A stretch of DNA of 25,849 bases from CAILUF01 sp964505265 (GCA_964505265.1 CAZDGN010000021.1:1-25849), one strand, 5' to 3'; shown: positions 1-9,658, counted from the stretch's first letter. A program made the numbers and translations. The notes: a model not told the origin generated them from the sequence alone.

Positions 1-2
1 CT

Positions 3-620
3 TCTTATAAATCAAATATCATTGTTAAAAATGAAACTATAAAAGCAATTTTAGAGGGTGGATCAATAAATATCTTGTCTTGCGATGATAAGGAAAAATG
101 CCTCAATCCTTCTGAAAAAAATATTAATATTGCTGAGGATAAAGGTTTTAAGAAAAAAATTGAAAAGTTAATGGGGGAAATGGTTGCAAAAATTGCCTCT
201 GGAGAAAAATTTGAAAATAAACATATTGATTTAGTTTCAAAAACATCCGTTCCAATTCATAAAGCAATGATAGTTCGACAAGCTTATTTTGGATCGTCTT
301 CAGCAGCAAGTGGTATCAATCCCGAATATTATAGTTCATTGGTGGCAATTGATATGCTTTATAACTACCTCGATGAAATTCTTAAATCTGTTCAAGAGCA
401 AGCAAAGCAAGTAAAAAATTTTGATCAAGAAAATGTCGATAAGTTTCAAAAGGGTGTTGAAAATGCTCGAAAAGAATTAGCGGAATATCGGATTGATAGT
501 AAAGATTCATTTGAAAGAGGTCTAAAAATTATTGAAGAAACTCAAAAAATTCAATCAATGTTGGCAGCTAGAATGTCCAATAAAATGAAAATGAATTTAC
601 TTTGGGCATCAAAATTTTAG
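3..620 (+). CDS. traH: TraH, F-type conjugation pilus assembly protein (3' part only)
   Basis: The reading frame is open from the window edge (first full codon at base 3) to a TAG at 618-620, so this is the C-terminal ~205 residues of a longer protein. A TTG at 75 could be read as a start, but the homology extends upstream of it. The segment 'ILEGG', then 'SCDDKEKCLNP', follows the pattern of F TraH (LLEG, C-D-x-x-x-x-C-L-N-P), as do the later 'TSVPIHKAM', the 'LVAIDML' stretch and the terminal coiled-coil region ending in 'LLWASKF'. TraH of F is a periplasmic/outer-membrane-associated protein needed for pilus assembly together with TraF, TraW, TraU and TrbC. The gene is followed by traG after 9 bases, the same order as in F, and traG's Shine-Dalgarno overlaps the traH stop. 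The N-terminal half lies outside the window. Confidence 0.9.
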   Translation, partial: SYKSNIIVKNETIKAILEGGSINILSCDDKEKCLNPSEKNINIAEDKGFKKKIEKLMGEMVAKIASGEKFENKHIDLVSKTSVPIHKAMIVRQAYFGSSSAASGINPEYYSSLVAIDMLYNYLDEILKSVQEQAKQVKNFDQENVDKFQKGVENARKELAEYRIDSKDSFERGLKIIEETQKIQSMLAARMSNKMKMNLLWASKF

Positions 621-629
621 GAGAAAGCT

Positions 630-3188
630 ATGTATGAATTAATTGTTATCGGAGGAGGTGAATATTATGTAGATGTCTTTAATGGCTTGGCAATGTTGAT
701 TAATAGTGAAAGCTATTTAGGAATAGTAAAAATATCATTATCTTTGGCCTTTATGATGGCAATATTAAGTTCAGCATTTTCTGGTTCTTTAAATGATGGT
801 ATAAAATGGTTTGTTGCCACATTTATTTTAACTCAAATATTACTCTATCCCAAAACAACAATACATATAACCGATAAAACCAATCAAACTCTACTTGGTG
901 CCAAGGTTGATAATGTACCATTTGTCATTGCCTATGCAGCATCAACCGCAAGTAAAATTGGTTACAGTTTAACCAAACAATTTGAGACAGTTTATTCATT
1001 GCCCGATGATTTAAAATATTCACAAAATGGAATGATATTCGGAGTTAATCTATTAAAAGCTCTTCAAAGCACTCAAATTTCAAATTCCAATCTAGCCAAT
1101 AGTATCAATAGCTTTATTCAAAATTGTATTTTCTTTGATCTAGAATATGGAATATACTCATTTCAAGACCTGAAAAAATCTGACGATATCTGGAATTTAA
1201 TTAAAGATAAGCAAGTTGAAAATAGATTCTTTACCTATGTTAATTCATTGGGAAAAACAAGTTATCCAACTTGTAAATTAGGTGCTTCAAATTTGGATAA
1301 TGATTGGCAAAATGAATATAATAATCCCGACATTTTTAAAAATATTAGTTTTTTTGCAACTAAGCCAGATATAACTAAAACAATTTTGTCTCAAGCCACT
1401 CCTCTTCTAAACGAATATTTTTTTGATTTAAGTAAGACTTCTAATCAAATTCTTCAACAAGCAATGATGATTAATGCGATTAATACAGCTACAGAAAATT
1501 ATGAAGCTGAACATCAAATCCAATCTTATCAAGATGCAAGGGCGACATTACAAGCAAAATCTACTTATCAAACTATGGGAAATCAGGCGGGAATGTGGAT
1601 TCCAATTTTAAAAATTGTAATCGAAATTATTTTTTATGGAGCATTTCCAATGGTAATTTTAGTAGCAATAATTCCAAATTTGACTGCTTCAGTTTTACGA
1701 GGATATTTTGTAACATTTTTTTGGTTAAGTGCTTGGGGACCAATATATGCTATACTTCATAGGATTATGATGGGTCATGGCAAAACATATACTTTTAGTT
1801 TAACAAAAGGTGTTGGATTAACTTTATCAAATCAACCTGCACTTGATCAAATAATGAATAACATTTCGGCAATGGCGGGATATATGTCAATTTTTGTGCC
1901 GATGTTAGCATTTGGAATTGCTAGGGGAGGTGCATCAGTTATGTCTTCGATGACAACATCATTTATGGCGGGAGTTCAGGGGGCGGTTGCAAATGCCTCG
2001 CAAGAAGGGGTAACGGGCAATTTAAGTTTTGGTAATGTTGGACTTAATCAAAGATCCGCTCATTCTGGAGTTGCGATTACTAATCAAGCAGGACAAATAG
2101 TTCATCATCATTCAGATGGTAGTAGTTCGATTGATAATAGTTCAGTTGAGTCAAGATTGGGGATTGATGTTAGGGGTTCAGATAGAATGGAAAATGCCTT
2201 AAGTAATCAAATTAATAATGAACAATCTTTAGCTCAAACAAAATCAATTCAAGCTTCACAAACTAAGGCTCATGGTTTTGAAATGATGATAAATAATCAT
2301 CGCTCAATTGAGAATTCTGAAGGTTTTGAAAAAAATTTTAGTGCCGAAGAAAAAGCATCTTTCAATAAAATTAACAACGCAGTTAGTGATTTTGCTCAAG
2401 AAAGAGGAATTAGTAGAGAAAAATCGGCGGAATTTTTGGGTAAAATTGGGGCTGGAATTTCGGGAGGTTTTAATATTGCAGGCTTTGGAAGTAATGGAGA
2501 AGTATCGGGATCATTTACTTCGGGTTCAAGAAATTCTGATCAAGAACATTTTAAAGAAGCTTTAAATTTTAGTAATCAAAGAAGTTTAGCGAAAGATTTT
2601 GCTAATGTCGAATCAGTAGTTAATGCTAATCGTTTAAATTATACGGATTCCAAAGGCGAGTCAATCAATCAAACTTTTAATAATGCTAATTCATTAATAC
2701 AGGAATCGGGACAACATTATGAAAATGCCCAAAGATATAGCGAGCAACAACAATATGTTAAAAGCCATTCGGCTGAAATTGATAGAAATTATAATCAAGA
2801 ATTATGGGGTGAATTGGTTGATAAATATGGAGTTCATCAAGCCAGTGAAATCACCAATCCAAGCAGCCAAAACAAGGCAGTTTTTAATGATGAAATTGAT
2901 AAATTTATGGAAAATAAAATTGTAAAAATTACTAAATCGGACTCGCCGGATTTTAACGAACAATATAAAAATAACGAAATTAATATTCAAAAAAGTTTTA
3001 ATTCTAATCAGGTAAAAGGATATGATTTTGTTACCCAAAAATCAGTCGATAATTCCAATTTAGCTCAAGAAGTTCCAAATAAAATAAGTGCTACGGACAA
3101 GTCTATTATTGAACAATATCAAATTAATAAATCTGTGGGTGATGAAGTAAAAAATAAGGTAAAAAAGGAGCAGGATGAAGGTTTATAA
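630..3188 (+). CDS. traG: TraG, F-type mating-pair formation and stabilisation protein
   Basis: 852 aa, somewhat shorter than F TraG (about 940). The ATG at 630 is preceded by AGGAG at 619-623, overlapping the traH stop. The N-terminus 'MYELIVIGGGEYY' and the later 'DNVPFVIAYAAS' and 'YSQNGMIFGVNL' parallel F TraG ('VIAGGEW', 'DNVPVGLA', 'YSKTGMLFGANL'). Hydrophobic segments are visible near residues 30-50, 57-74, 323-349, 355-377 and 412-432, so the N-terminal half is an inner-membrane domain. The rest (about 450-852) is polar, Q/N/S-rich and without membrane segments, as expected of the periplasmic part that stabilises mating pairs and, in F, takes part in entry exclusion with TraS. 'GNLSFGNVGLNQ' resembles the start of that region in F. 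The order traH-traG-traD supports the call. The extreme C-terminus is Lys/Glu-rich. Confidence 0.9.
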   Translation: MYELIVIGGGEYYVDVFNGLAMLINSESYLGIVKISLSLAFMMAILSSAFSGSLNDGIKWFVATFILTQILLYPKTTIHITDKTNQTLLGAKVDNVPFVIAYAASTASKIGYSLTKQFETVYSLPDDLKYSQNGMIFGVNLLKALQSTQISNSNLANSINSFIQNCIFFDLEYGIYSFQDLKKSDDIWNLIKDKQVENRFFTYVNSLGKTSYPTCKLGASNLDNDWQNEYNNPDIFKNISFFATKPDITKTILSQATPLLNEYFFDLSKTSNQILQQAMMINAINTATENYEAEHQIQSYQDARATLQAKSTYQTMGNQAGMWIPILKIVIEIIFYGAFPMVILVAIIPNLTASVLRGYFVTFFWLSAWGPIYAILHRIMMGHGKTYTFSLTKGVGLTLSNQPALDQIMNNISAMAGYMSIFVPMLAFGIARGGASVMSSMTTSFMAGVQGAVANASQEGVTGNLSFGNVGLNQRSAHSGVAITNQAGQIVHHHSDGSSSIDNSSVESRLGIDVRGSDRMENALSNQINNEQSLAQTKSIQASQTKAHGFEMMINNHRSIENSEGFEKNFSAEEKASFNKINNAVSDFAQERGISREKSAEFLGKIGAGISGGFNIAGFGSNGEVSGSFTSGSRNSDQEHFKEALNFSNQRSLAKDFANVESVVNANRLNYTDSKGESINQTFNNANSLIQESGQHYENAQRYSEQQQYVKSHSAEIDRNYNQELWGELVDKYGVHQASEITNPSSQNKAVFNDEIDKFMENKIVKITKSDSPDFNEQYKNNEINIQKSFNSNQVKGYDFVTQKSVDNSNLAQEVPNKISATDKSIIEQYQINKSVGDEVKNKVKKEQDEGL

Positions 3189-3198
3189 ATTAAAAAAT

Positions 3199-3462
3199 TT
3201 AATTTCGATGATGAAAATAACGGGAACGAAAAGCTGGATCACCAAGATCTCCAGAATATGGATCCATAAATTTAGGAGAGCGAGATTTCTGTTTTTTAGC
3301 ATATCCAGAAATTGCCAAAAAATACATTCCACCCAAATTACAAGCAATTGCAAATATTAATAAAATGATATTCATTGAAGTTATCAAAATAAATAAAATC
3401 AATAATACAAAAAGGATAAAACTTATAATCGCTAATTTGAGATGGTGTTTGTTTTTTTTCAT
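3199..3462 (-). CDS. small two-TM membrane protein, antisense between traG and traD
   Basis: 87 aa, running opposite to the tra genes and filling most of the 319-base gap between traG and traD. The N-terminus is basic (MKKNKHHLK), followed by two hydrophobic segments at about residues 9-29 and 31-50, then a polar tail rich in R/S/P/D ('SPKFMDPYSGDLGD', ending 'RYFHHRN'). This looks like a real inner-membrane protein with a soluble tail. No strong Shine-Dalgarno precedes the ATG. A 61-residue frame on the + strand at 3175-3360 covers the same bases but has a basic, low-complexity composition and looks like the shadow. The family is not recognised. In F the corresponding position holds traS/traT (entry exclusion), which makes an exclusion role conceivable, but no TraS similarity is visible and the strand is opposite. 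Confidence 0.5.
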   Translation of the reverse strand: MKKNKHHLKLAIISFILFVLLILFILITSMNIILLIFAIACNLGGMYFLAISGYAKKQKSRSPKFMDPYSGDLGDPAFRSRYFHHRN

Positions 3463-3507
3463 AAATTTAATTTTTTTTCAATTTAACATAAAATTCAAAT
3501 TAATCAA

Positions 3508-5529
3508 ATGAAAAGTTTAGTCAGAGGCGGTCAAACCAGTATTCATTCTTTAAGAATGACATTTCAACTGTTTTTCACAATTTGGAAAACTTTGTTATTG
3601 TCAACAATTATTATTAATATTATTAGTTTGTTTAGAAAATACGATTTATTTTCATTTAAAGAATTATTAATTCTACAATTTTCAAGAGTATTAGTCTTTT
3701 GTGGTTTTGAAAATTATAATATTCATTTTATTGGTAGATATAAAAATATTTATAATATCCAAGCCAAGGCTGTTGTAAACAATCAAAATTTAATTTTACT
3801 TGAAAATAGTATATTTCAAACTATCGAAAATGGATTTGTGAATTCATTTTTTGTTGGGATTGTTTTATTAATATTTTTAGTGATTTATTTCACCATTAAA
3901 GGTAACAAACTTACTAAACAAAGATTTATTAGGGGTGGAAAGATTGTTTCAGTAAAAAAACTTAAGATTATTATCGCTAGATATAATTTTTTATATTATC
4001 TCAAAAATTTAAAATTTAATTTTTTTGTAATAAAAAAATATTCAATTTCTTCAATTCCGCTTCCTAATGATGTAGAATTTCTTCATACTGTAATTTTGGG
4101 AAGCACTGGAACGGGCAAAACCAATGCCATTTTAGATTTATTGGATCAAATTCGTCAAAATGGCGATAGAGCGATAATTTATGATAAAATGGGAACTTAC
4201 ACCGCCAATTATTATCAAGCCCAAAAAGATGTTATTTTAAATCCTCTAGATCAAAGATCAAAATCTTGGTCATTTTATAATGAAATCAGAAAAGAAAGCG
4301 ATTATGATTATATTGCTTCCGCTTTGATTCCTGAAAAAAAAGATAGTTCGGGGCCATTTTGGAATGATTCGGCTCGTAGGGTTTTTAGCGTTTTTGCTCA
4401 AAAACTTAAAAATCAAACAAAAGAAAATCCTTCCAATAAAAAATTTTTACAATTACTACTCAAATCAAATTTTAAAATTTTAGCGGATTTTTTATCATCA
4501 ACTTCGGCGACTTCTTTGATTAATGCCGAATCGGAGAAAACTTCGTTAAGTATTTTAGCGATTTTATCAGCTTATTTATCATCACTTAAATATTTAAAAG
4601 ATGATGATGCGGACGATAATTTTTCAATCAGAAATTGGATTGAATTAGAAAATAATGATAGTTTTCTGTTTATTTCATCAAGAAGCGATCAGCATGACAG
4701 CCTACAGCCACTTATATCAACTTGGATAGATATCGCCATCAAAGCTTTGTTAAGTTTAGAACAAAATAATTATTCTAAAGCGAATAAAAGGCGCGTGTGG
4801 ATAATTTTAGACGAAATTGGTTCTTTACAACAAATGCCTTCGCTCCTTGATGGACTGGCTCAAAGTAGACAATTTGGAGGAGCGTTTATTTTATCTTTGC
4901 ATTCAATATCACAATTAAAATCAATTTATGGCAAAGATAAAACTGATACTATCACTTCGCTGTGTAGAAATAAATTATTTTTTGCCGGCGCCGATGATGA
5001 AACGGCAGAATATTGTTCACAAAATTTAGGTCATCAAGAAATTGAAGAAGTTAAAGAGGGAATCTCATATGGAGCCAATGAAATCAGGGATGGAGTAAAT
5101 TTAAATAATCATAAATCGCAGAAACGAATTGTTATTTCATCGCAAATTATGTATATGAAATCATTGGAAGCATATCTTAAATTTGCGGGAAATTTTCCGA
5201 TTAGTAAAATTGATTTTAAAATAAAAAATCGTCCAAAAATTGCAGAAAGATTTATTGATAATATTTTGCCAGATCATCAACAATTTAATGCTAATTTTAA
5301 AGATAAAATAAGCCCAGTAAAGCCAGATGAAGATTTACTTGAAGATATTGAATTTGAAAGCGCAGAAGATGAAAAAAATCATAATCAAAATAATAATTTT
5401 AGTGATGAATATGATTATGACAAAGAAACGGGTGAAGTTTTCATAAAGCCGTCGGAACCGCAACTAGAGCCAAAATCCCAGATTAATAACACTTTAAACA
5501 ACAAAGTTAAAAGGGAAGAATTTTATTAA
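3508..5529 (+). CDS. traD: TraD, type IV coupling protein ATPase (VirD4/TraD family)
   Basis: 673 aa. The N-terminus 'MKSLVRGGQTSIHSLRM' matches the start of F TraD in pattern (QGGQ...RIRM) and fixes the ATG at 3508. Two membrane segments lie at about residues 20-42 and 110-130. The cytoplasmic ATPase domain has Walker A GSTGTGKT at 198-205, 'YDKMGTY' and 'ILNPLDQRS' downstream, 'PFWNDSAR' near 283-290, 'FLFISSRSDQH' near 387-397 and Walker B 'WIILDEIGSL' at 431-440, all with direct counterparts in F TraD. The C-terminus (about 605-673) is acidic and Asn/Gln-rich, comparable to the variable tail that contacts relaxosome proteins in F. The protein is expected to form an inner-membrane hexamer that passes the relaxase-DNA complex to the type IV secretion channel. 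It is followed 14 bases later by a ribbon-helix-helix gene and the relaxase, consistent with a transfer operon. Confidence 0.93.
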   Translation: MKSLVRGGQTSIHSLRMTFQLFFTIWKTLLLSTIIINIISLFRKYDLFSFKELLILQFSRVLVFCGFENYNIHFIGRYKNIYNIQAKAVVNNQNLILLENSIFQTIENGFVNSFFVGIVLLIFLVIYFTIKGNKLTKQRFIRGGKIVSVKKLKIIIARYNFLYYLKNLKFNFFVIKKYSISSIPLPNDVEFLHTVILGSTGTGKTNAILDLLDQIRQNGDRAIIYDKMGTYTANYYQAQKDVILNPLDQRSKSWSFYNEIRKESDYDYIASALIPEKKDSSGPFWNDSARRVFSVFAQKLKNQTKENPSNKKFLQLLLKSNFKILADFLSSTSATSLINAESEKTSLSILAILSAYLSSLKYLKDDDADDNFSIRNWIELENNDSFLFISSRSDQHDSLQPLISTWIDIAIKALLSLEQNNYSKANKRRVWIILDEIGSLQQMPSLLDGLAQSRQFGGAFILSLHSISQLKSIYGKDKTDTITSLCRNKLFFAGADDETAEYCSQNLGHQEIEEVKEGISYGANEIRDGVNLNNHKSQKRIVISSQIMYMKSLEAYLKFAGNFPISKIDFKIKNRPKIAERFIDNILPDHQQFNANFKDKISPVKPDEDLLEDIEFESAEDEKNHNQNNNFSDEYDYDKETGEVFIKPSEPQLEPKSQINNTLNNKVKREEFY

Positions 5530-5543
5530 TTTATTATTTAATT

Positions 5544-5852
5544 ATGGTCAACAACAAAAAACCAATATCAATAAGATTTAGTGATGAAGAACTAATTATC
5601 ATAAAAAATAATGCTTCTCTAGCCAATCAATCAATATCGCAATTTATTCGTCAAAAAGTGTTAAATGAAAATAATTCGCCACCGCAAAAAAACGAAAATA
5701 ATTTTAATTTAATTAAAGCGGTGAGTATTTGTGCGGGCTTCGCCGAGACATTTGTTAAACATCGATTTAACGATGAAGAATATAATGATTTTCAACAAAA
5801 AGTTAAAAAAATTTTAGAAATTAACGCAATAAATTCTAACCAAAATTCTTGA
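5544..5852 (+). CDS. ribbon-helix-helix protein, probable relaxosome accessory factor
   Basis: 102 aa. Residues 6-42 read as a ribbon-helix-helix DNA-binding domain: beta strand 'KPISIRFSDEE', helix 'LIIIKNNASLA', turn 'NQS', helix 'ISQFIRQKVL'. This layout is typical of MobC/TraY-like and CopG-type proteins. The second half (about 55-95) is predicted helical ('AVSICAGFAETF', 'FQQKVKKILE'). It lies between traD (14-base gap) and the relaxase, whose ATG is 2 bases after this stop, so translation of the two is probably coupled. By position and fold it is likely the oriT-binding accessory protein that helps the relaxase, and it may autoregulate the operon. The exact family cannot be named from sequence alone. 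A stand-alone transcriptional regulator is the alternative. Confidence 0.72.
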   Translation: MVNNKKPISIRFSDEELIIIKNNASLANQSISQFIRQKVLNENNSPPQKNENNFNLIKAVSICAGFAETFVKHRFNDEEYNDFQQKVKKILEINAINSNQNS

Positions 5853-5854
5853 TT

Positions 5855-8800
5855 ATGTTATCAATCACTAAAATAAAAAACAGCTCTAAAACTACTCAAT
5901 ATTTTGCTAAAGATGATTATTATTCTGGCAATGATTCTAGCCATCTCAAATATAGTTTTTGGCATGGGCAGGGCTCGCAAGAATTAAAATTAGATGAGCA
6001 TGTTGATTCTAAAATATTTCAAGCAATTCTTGAAGGAAAATTGCCCAATGGCAAAATAATTGGCGTAATGAAAGGAGGTGAATTAATCCACGATGCCGGA
6101 AGAGATTTAACATTTTCAGCACCGAAATCGGTTTCAATTATGGCTTTGGTTTTTGAAGATAACAGATTAATTGAAGCACACAACCAAGCGGTTAAAGATA
6201 CTCTTGATGAAATTGAAAAAAACTTTCTTAAAGTGAGAGTTAAAAAAGCTAACAAGATTTTTATAGAAGATTGTCAAAAAAGCATTTCCGCAGTTTTTAA
6301 GCATGAATTATCTCGCGATCTTGATCCGCAACTTCATAGCCATGTTGTTATGGCAAATATTGTTAAAGATAAAAATAATAATTGGCGAAGCGCTTATTTT
6401 GATGAGATTTATAATAACAAAAAAATTATCGGTGCGATATATCGCTCTTTCTTAGCAAAATCAATCAAACAAATTGGTTATGAAATTGAACATAAAGGGC
6501 AGAATTGTTATTTTGAAATTAAAGGAATTCCGCCAGAAATCATCGATTTATTTAGTTCAAGATCTAAAAAAATTCGGCAAATTGCCAATGCTAATTCAAG
6601 TCAAAAAGAATTAGAAAAAATAACTTTAAAATCGAGAAATAATAAGGTCGTAAGTGAGTATAATCATAATCTAAAACCTCAATGGCAAGACAAAATTGCT
6701 TCATTAAATCTTAATTTTAATGATAAAAAAATTCTAAATAATCGTGAAATATTTACGACATCTTCACAAAATAAAGAATTGCTCTCGAATCAAGCGGTTG
6801 AATATGCTATCAAACATTTAAGTGAAAGAAAAACCATTTTTTCTCGTGCTGAATTAATCAATCATGCTTTGAACGACACCTTATCAAATGCGAGTTTAGA
6901 GGATATAGTCAAAGTGATTGATCATAATATTTTAAATAAGAATTTATTAATAAAACAACGAGATGATTTGCCGATTAATACTTACACAACCAAGGATTTA
7001 TTAGCTAAAGAAAATGAAATTATAACGATTTTAAACACCACAAAAAACAAATTTTCTCCAATCATCAAAAATATTAAAGAAGTTCAAAATAATTTAATAA
7101 ATCTTAATGATGGACAAAAACAATCTGCCGAATTGATATTGCAAAATCAAGATATGATTACCGGGATTCAAGGATTTGCAGGGGTTGGCAAAACTTTTAT
7201 GTTAGATGTTGTTAATAAAATTACTCAAAGTCGAGGATATGAAATGATTGGCTTATCACCAACTGGAATTGCCACCAGAAATTTAAATTCTTCGGCAAAT
7301 ATTAATTCAATGACATTGCAAAGATTTTTATCGCAATATGATGGCGTAGCAATGGGCAGAGGCACAAAGCGTGGAAGGTTTGAAATGCAGGAATTATTCA
7401 AAAATAAAATTGTTGTCGTCGATGAATCAAGTATGATTTCAACTAATCAAATGAGAAATTTATTGAAAATTGCTTCGGAATTAAATTTTCGTTTAGTTTT
7501 AATTGGTGATAGAAGACAGCTTGATTCAGTTGAGGCAGGAGTGCCATTTTATGAAATGCAAAGAAATCAAATGGCTTTTGTTGACATGAAAACAATAATT
7601 CGTCAAAAAAATCCTGATCTAAAAAATGCCGTTTACGCAACAATTAAAAGAGATATTGATAAAGCTTTCAATGCAATTTCACATGATATTTTTCAAAGTG
7701 AAAATGTCACCGAAATGGCGGTAAAAAAATTTATGGAATTGAGTAATGAAGAGCGAAAACAAACCATAATTTTAGCTCCAGCCAATCAAAGCAGAGATGA
7801 AATTAATGGCTTAGTGAGTAATTTAATTTATCAAGAAAGAGTTGATAAATCCGCAATTATTTCAGCGGAATTTGATATTTTAAAAAATAAAAAACTTACG
7901 GAAGCAGAGAAGAGTAGAGCGTATAGATTTCAAAAAGGCGATATAATTTTATTCGCTAAAAATCGTGATTATATTGGCATTAAGAAAAATGATTATTGCG
8001 AAGTTGTTAATATTGATATTAAAAATAATTTATTAACCATTTTAAACAAAAAAAATCAAGAATTACAATTCGATCCAAACAAGCTCAGGGGTAAGGCTAG
8101 CAAAAATTATTTTGAAGTTTTTAATAATGAAAAAAGAATTTTTCACGAAGGCGATAAAATTTGTTTTAATCGCAATATTCCAAATCTTAATATTATCAAC
8201 TCCGATAATGGAATTATAAAAAAAATAAATCGCTCAAATATTGTTGTTGAAATTGAAGGTAAAGATTCGCTAATTGAGATTAAGAAAAAATCATTTGAAG
8301 CAAAACATTTAGATTTTTCATATGCATTAACAACCCATAAAGCACAAGGCTTGACTACCGAAAATGTTATTGCTATTTGCGAAAGTAAACATCAAAAATT
8401 AACCTCGCAAAAAAATTTTTATGTCGAAATTTCAAGAGCCAAAGAAAGAGCAATAATTATCGCCGATGATAAAGAAAAAATAATCAAAATATTAAAAGAA
8501 AATACCGGCATAGAAATTAGTGCCAGAGAGCATCAAAACATTGCGAATCAGGGAATAAATCAAATTAATATTTCAAAAAATGCCGAAATAATTACCAAAA
8601 ATAAAAGCTTTATAAATAAAGATAATTACACAAAAAATAATAAAATTCTTAATCATTATGAAATTAAGAATTATTTTGCGGAAGCCATTAAATCCAACAT
8701 CAAAATTGAGAGCAATGATCTTGAAAATTCAATTGCTAAGGCACTTAACAATGTCGATAAAAAAATTCGTTTTGGCAAAAAAAGTGAATATGAATTATGT

Positions 8801-9658
8801 TGGCGAGGCGAGGCGGGATATATTAAAAATTATAAAACCGATGAATTTTTTAAATGGGGTTTAAATAGCATAAAAAATAATCAAAATTTAATTATAAAAA
8901 ATGATAAAATATCGATTAAAGAAAATTCATCAACCCTAGATAATCAATCTTCTTCAACGGCAAACGAAGTTGCATTACAAGCTAAAAAATATTTTGAGAA
9001 ATTTAATAAATCTGATTTTTTAAATATTATGCAAAATCAATATTTGCAAAAAAAATCCATCAATCAAAAGATAATCGATGGCATAAAATTTACCAATGAT
9101 AATAAAATTGTTATTCCATTATTTAATATTAAAGGGGAGATCGAAACCCTTCAATTTATTGATCAAAATGGCAAAAAATCTTTTTTAAAAGGCGGAAAAA
9201 AACAAGGAAATTTTTTTATAATTGATGATAAAAAAATCAAAGATTCCTCAACAATTTTTTTAGCGGAAGGCTTTGCCACCGCAGTTTCGATTAATTTGGC
9301 GACCAATAAACCCGTTGCGGTTGCGTTTGACGCTGGAAATATCGAACATGTTTTAAAAAATCTTAAATCAATATTCGCCGATAAGGATTTTATTATCACC
9401 GCCGATAATGATTTATATAGTGAAAAAAATATTGGCTTGCAAAAAGCTAATTTAGCAGGACAAAAATATGGCGCTAAAGTCGTAATTCCGAATTTTCATA
9501 ATTTAAATCTTTTACCTAATGATTTGAACCTTCATCACCTTAAACCCACGGATTTCAATGATCTTCACCAAATAGCAGGACTTGAAATAGTTAAAAACCA
9601 AATCCACAATTCAACTCAAATGATTGCTAAACATCATGAATTTGGAATTGAGAATTAG
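5855..9658 (+). CDS. traI: TraI/TrwC-type relaxase-helicase with C-terminal Toprim primase-like module
   Basis: 1267 aa from ATG 5855, chosen because TrwC/TraI proteins begin M(L/M)S; an in-frame TTG at 5849 would add two residues and overlap the previous stop. Relaxase domain (1-250): Tyr16 and the pair Tyr22-Tyr23 ('YFAKDDYY') align with the catalytic tyrosines of F TraI, and the metal-binding histidines are His150, His161 and His163 in 'HELSRDLDPQLHSH'. Superfamily 1 helicase (about 400-870): Walker A GFAGVGKT near 440-447, Walker B 'VVVDESSM' near 520-527, 'LIGDRRQL' near 549-556 and motif VI-like 'YVEISRAKERA' near 856-866. A further module (about 1040-1260) shows 'LQFIDQNGKKSFLKGG', Toprim 'LAEGFATA' near 1137-1144 and acidic 'TADND' near 1182-1186, as in plasmid TraC/P4-type primases. 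It nicks at oriT, unwinds the transferred strand and may help prime the complementary strand. The F-type C-terminal TraM-interacting region is not apparent. Confidence 0.93.
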   Translation: MLSITKIKNSSKTTQYFAKDDYYSGNDSSHLKYSFWHGQGSQELKLDEHVDSKIFQAILEGKLPNGKIIGVMKGGELIHDAGRDLTFSAPKSVSIMALVFEDNRLIEAHNQAVKDTLDEIEKNFLKVRVKKANKIFIEDCQKSISAVFKHELSRDLDPQLHSHVVMANIVKDKNNNWRSAYFDEIYNNKKIIGAIYRSFLAKSIKQIGYEIEHKGQNCYFEIKGIPPEIIDLFSSRSKKIRQIANANSSQKELEKITLKSRNNKVVSEYNHNLKPQWQDKIASLNLNFNDKKILNNREIFTTSSQNKELLSNQAVEYAIKHLSERKTIFSRAELINHALNDTLSNASLEDIVKVIDHNILNKNLLIKQRDDLPINTYTTKDLLAKENEIITILNTTKNKFSPIIKNIKEVQNNLINLNDGQKQSAELILQNQDMITGIQGFAGVGKTFMLDVVNKITQSRGYEMIGLSPTGIATRNLNSSANINSMTLQRFLSQYDGVAMGRGTKRGRFEMQELFKNKIVVVDESSMISTNQMRNLLKIASELNFRLVLIGDRRQLDSVEAGVPFYEMQRNQMAFVDMKTIIRQKNPDLKNAVYATIKRDIDKAFNAISHDIFQSENVTEMAVKKFMELSNEERKQTIILAPANQSRDEINGLVSNLIYQERVDKSAIISAEFDILKNKKLTEAEKSRAYRFQKGDIILFAKNRDYIGIKKNDYCEVVNIDIKNNLLTILNKKNQELQFDPNKLRGKASKNYFEVFNNEKRIFHEGDKICFNRNIPNLNIINSDNGIIKKINRSNIVVEIEGKDSLIEIKKKSFEAKHLDFSYALTTHKAQGLTTENVIAICESKHQKLTSQKNFYVEISRAKERAIIIADDKEKIIKILKENTGIEISAREHQNIANQGINQINISKNAEIITKNKSFINKDNYTKNNKILNHYEIKNYFAEAIKSNIKIESNDLENSIAKALNNVDKKIRFGKKSEYELCWRGEAGYIKNYKTDEFFKWGLNSIKNNQNLIIKNDKISIKENSSTLDNQSSSTANEVALQAKKYFEKFNKSDFLNIMQNQYLQKKSINQKIIDGIKFTNDNKIVIPLFNIKGEIETLQFIDQNGKKSFLKGGKKQGNFFIIDDKKIKDSSTIFLAEGFATAVSINLATNKPVAVAFDAGNIEHVLKNLKSIFADKDFIITADNDLYSEKNIGLQKANLAGQKYGAKVVIPNFHNLNLLPNDLNLHHLKPTDFNDLHQIAGLEIVKNQIHNSTQMIAKHHEFGIEN

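Noticed and set aside
2802..3038. - strand open frame of 78 aa inside traG
   Set aside because: Lies fully within traG coding sequence and is rich in I/F/N as expected from the complement of an AT-rich gene; no start signal or family.
3175..3360. + strand open frame of 61 aa starting in the end of traG
   Set aside because: Composition is basic and low in complexity, and it is the complement of the better membrane-protein frame on the - strand.
6019..6255. - strand frame opposite the relaxase domain
   Set aside because: Complement of the conserved TrwC region; the + strand motifs leave no doubt about the real frame.
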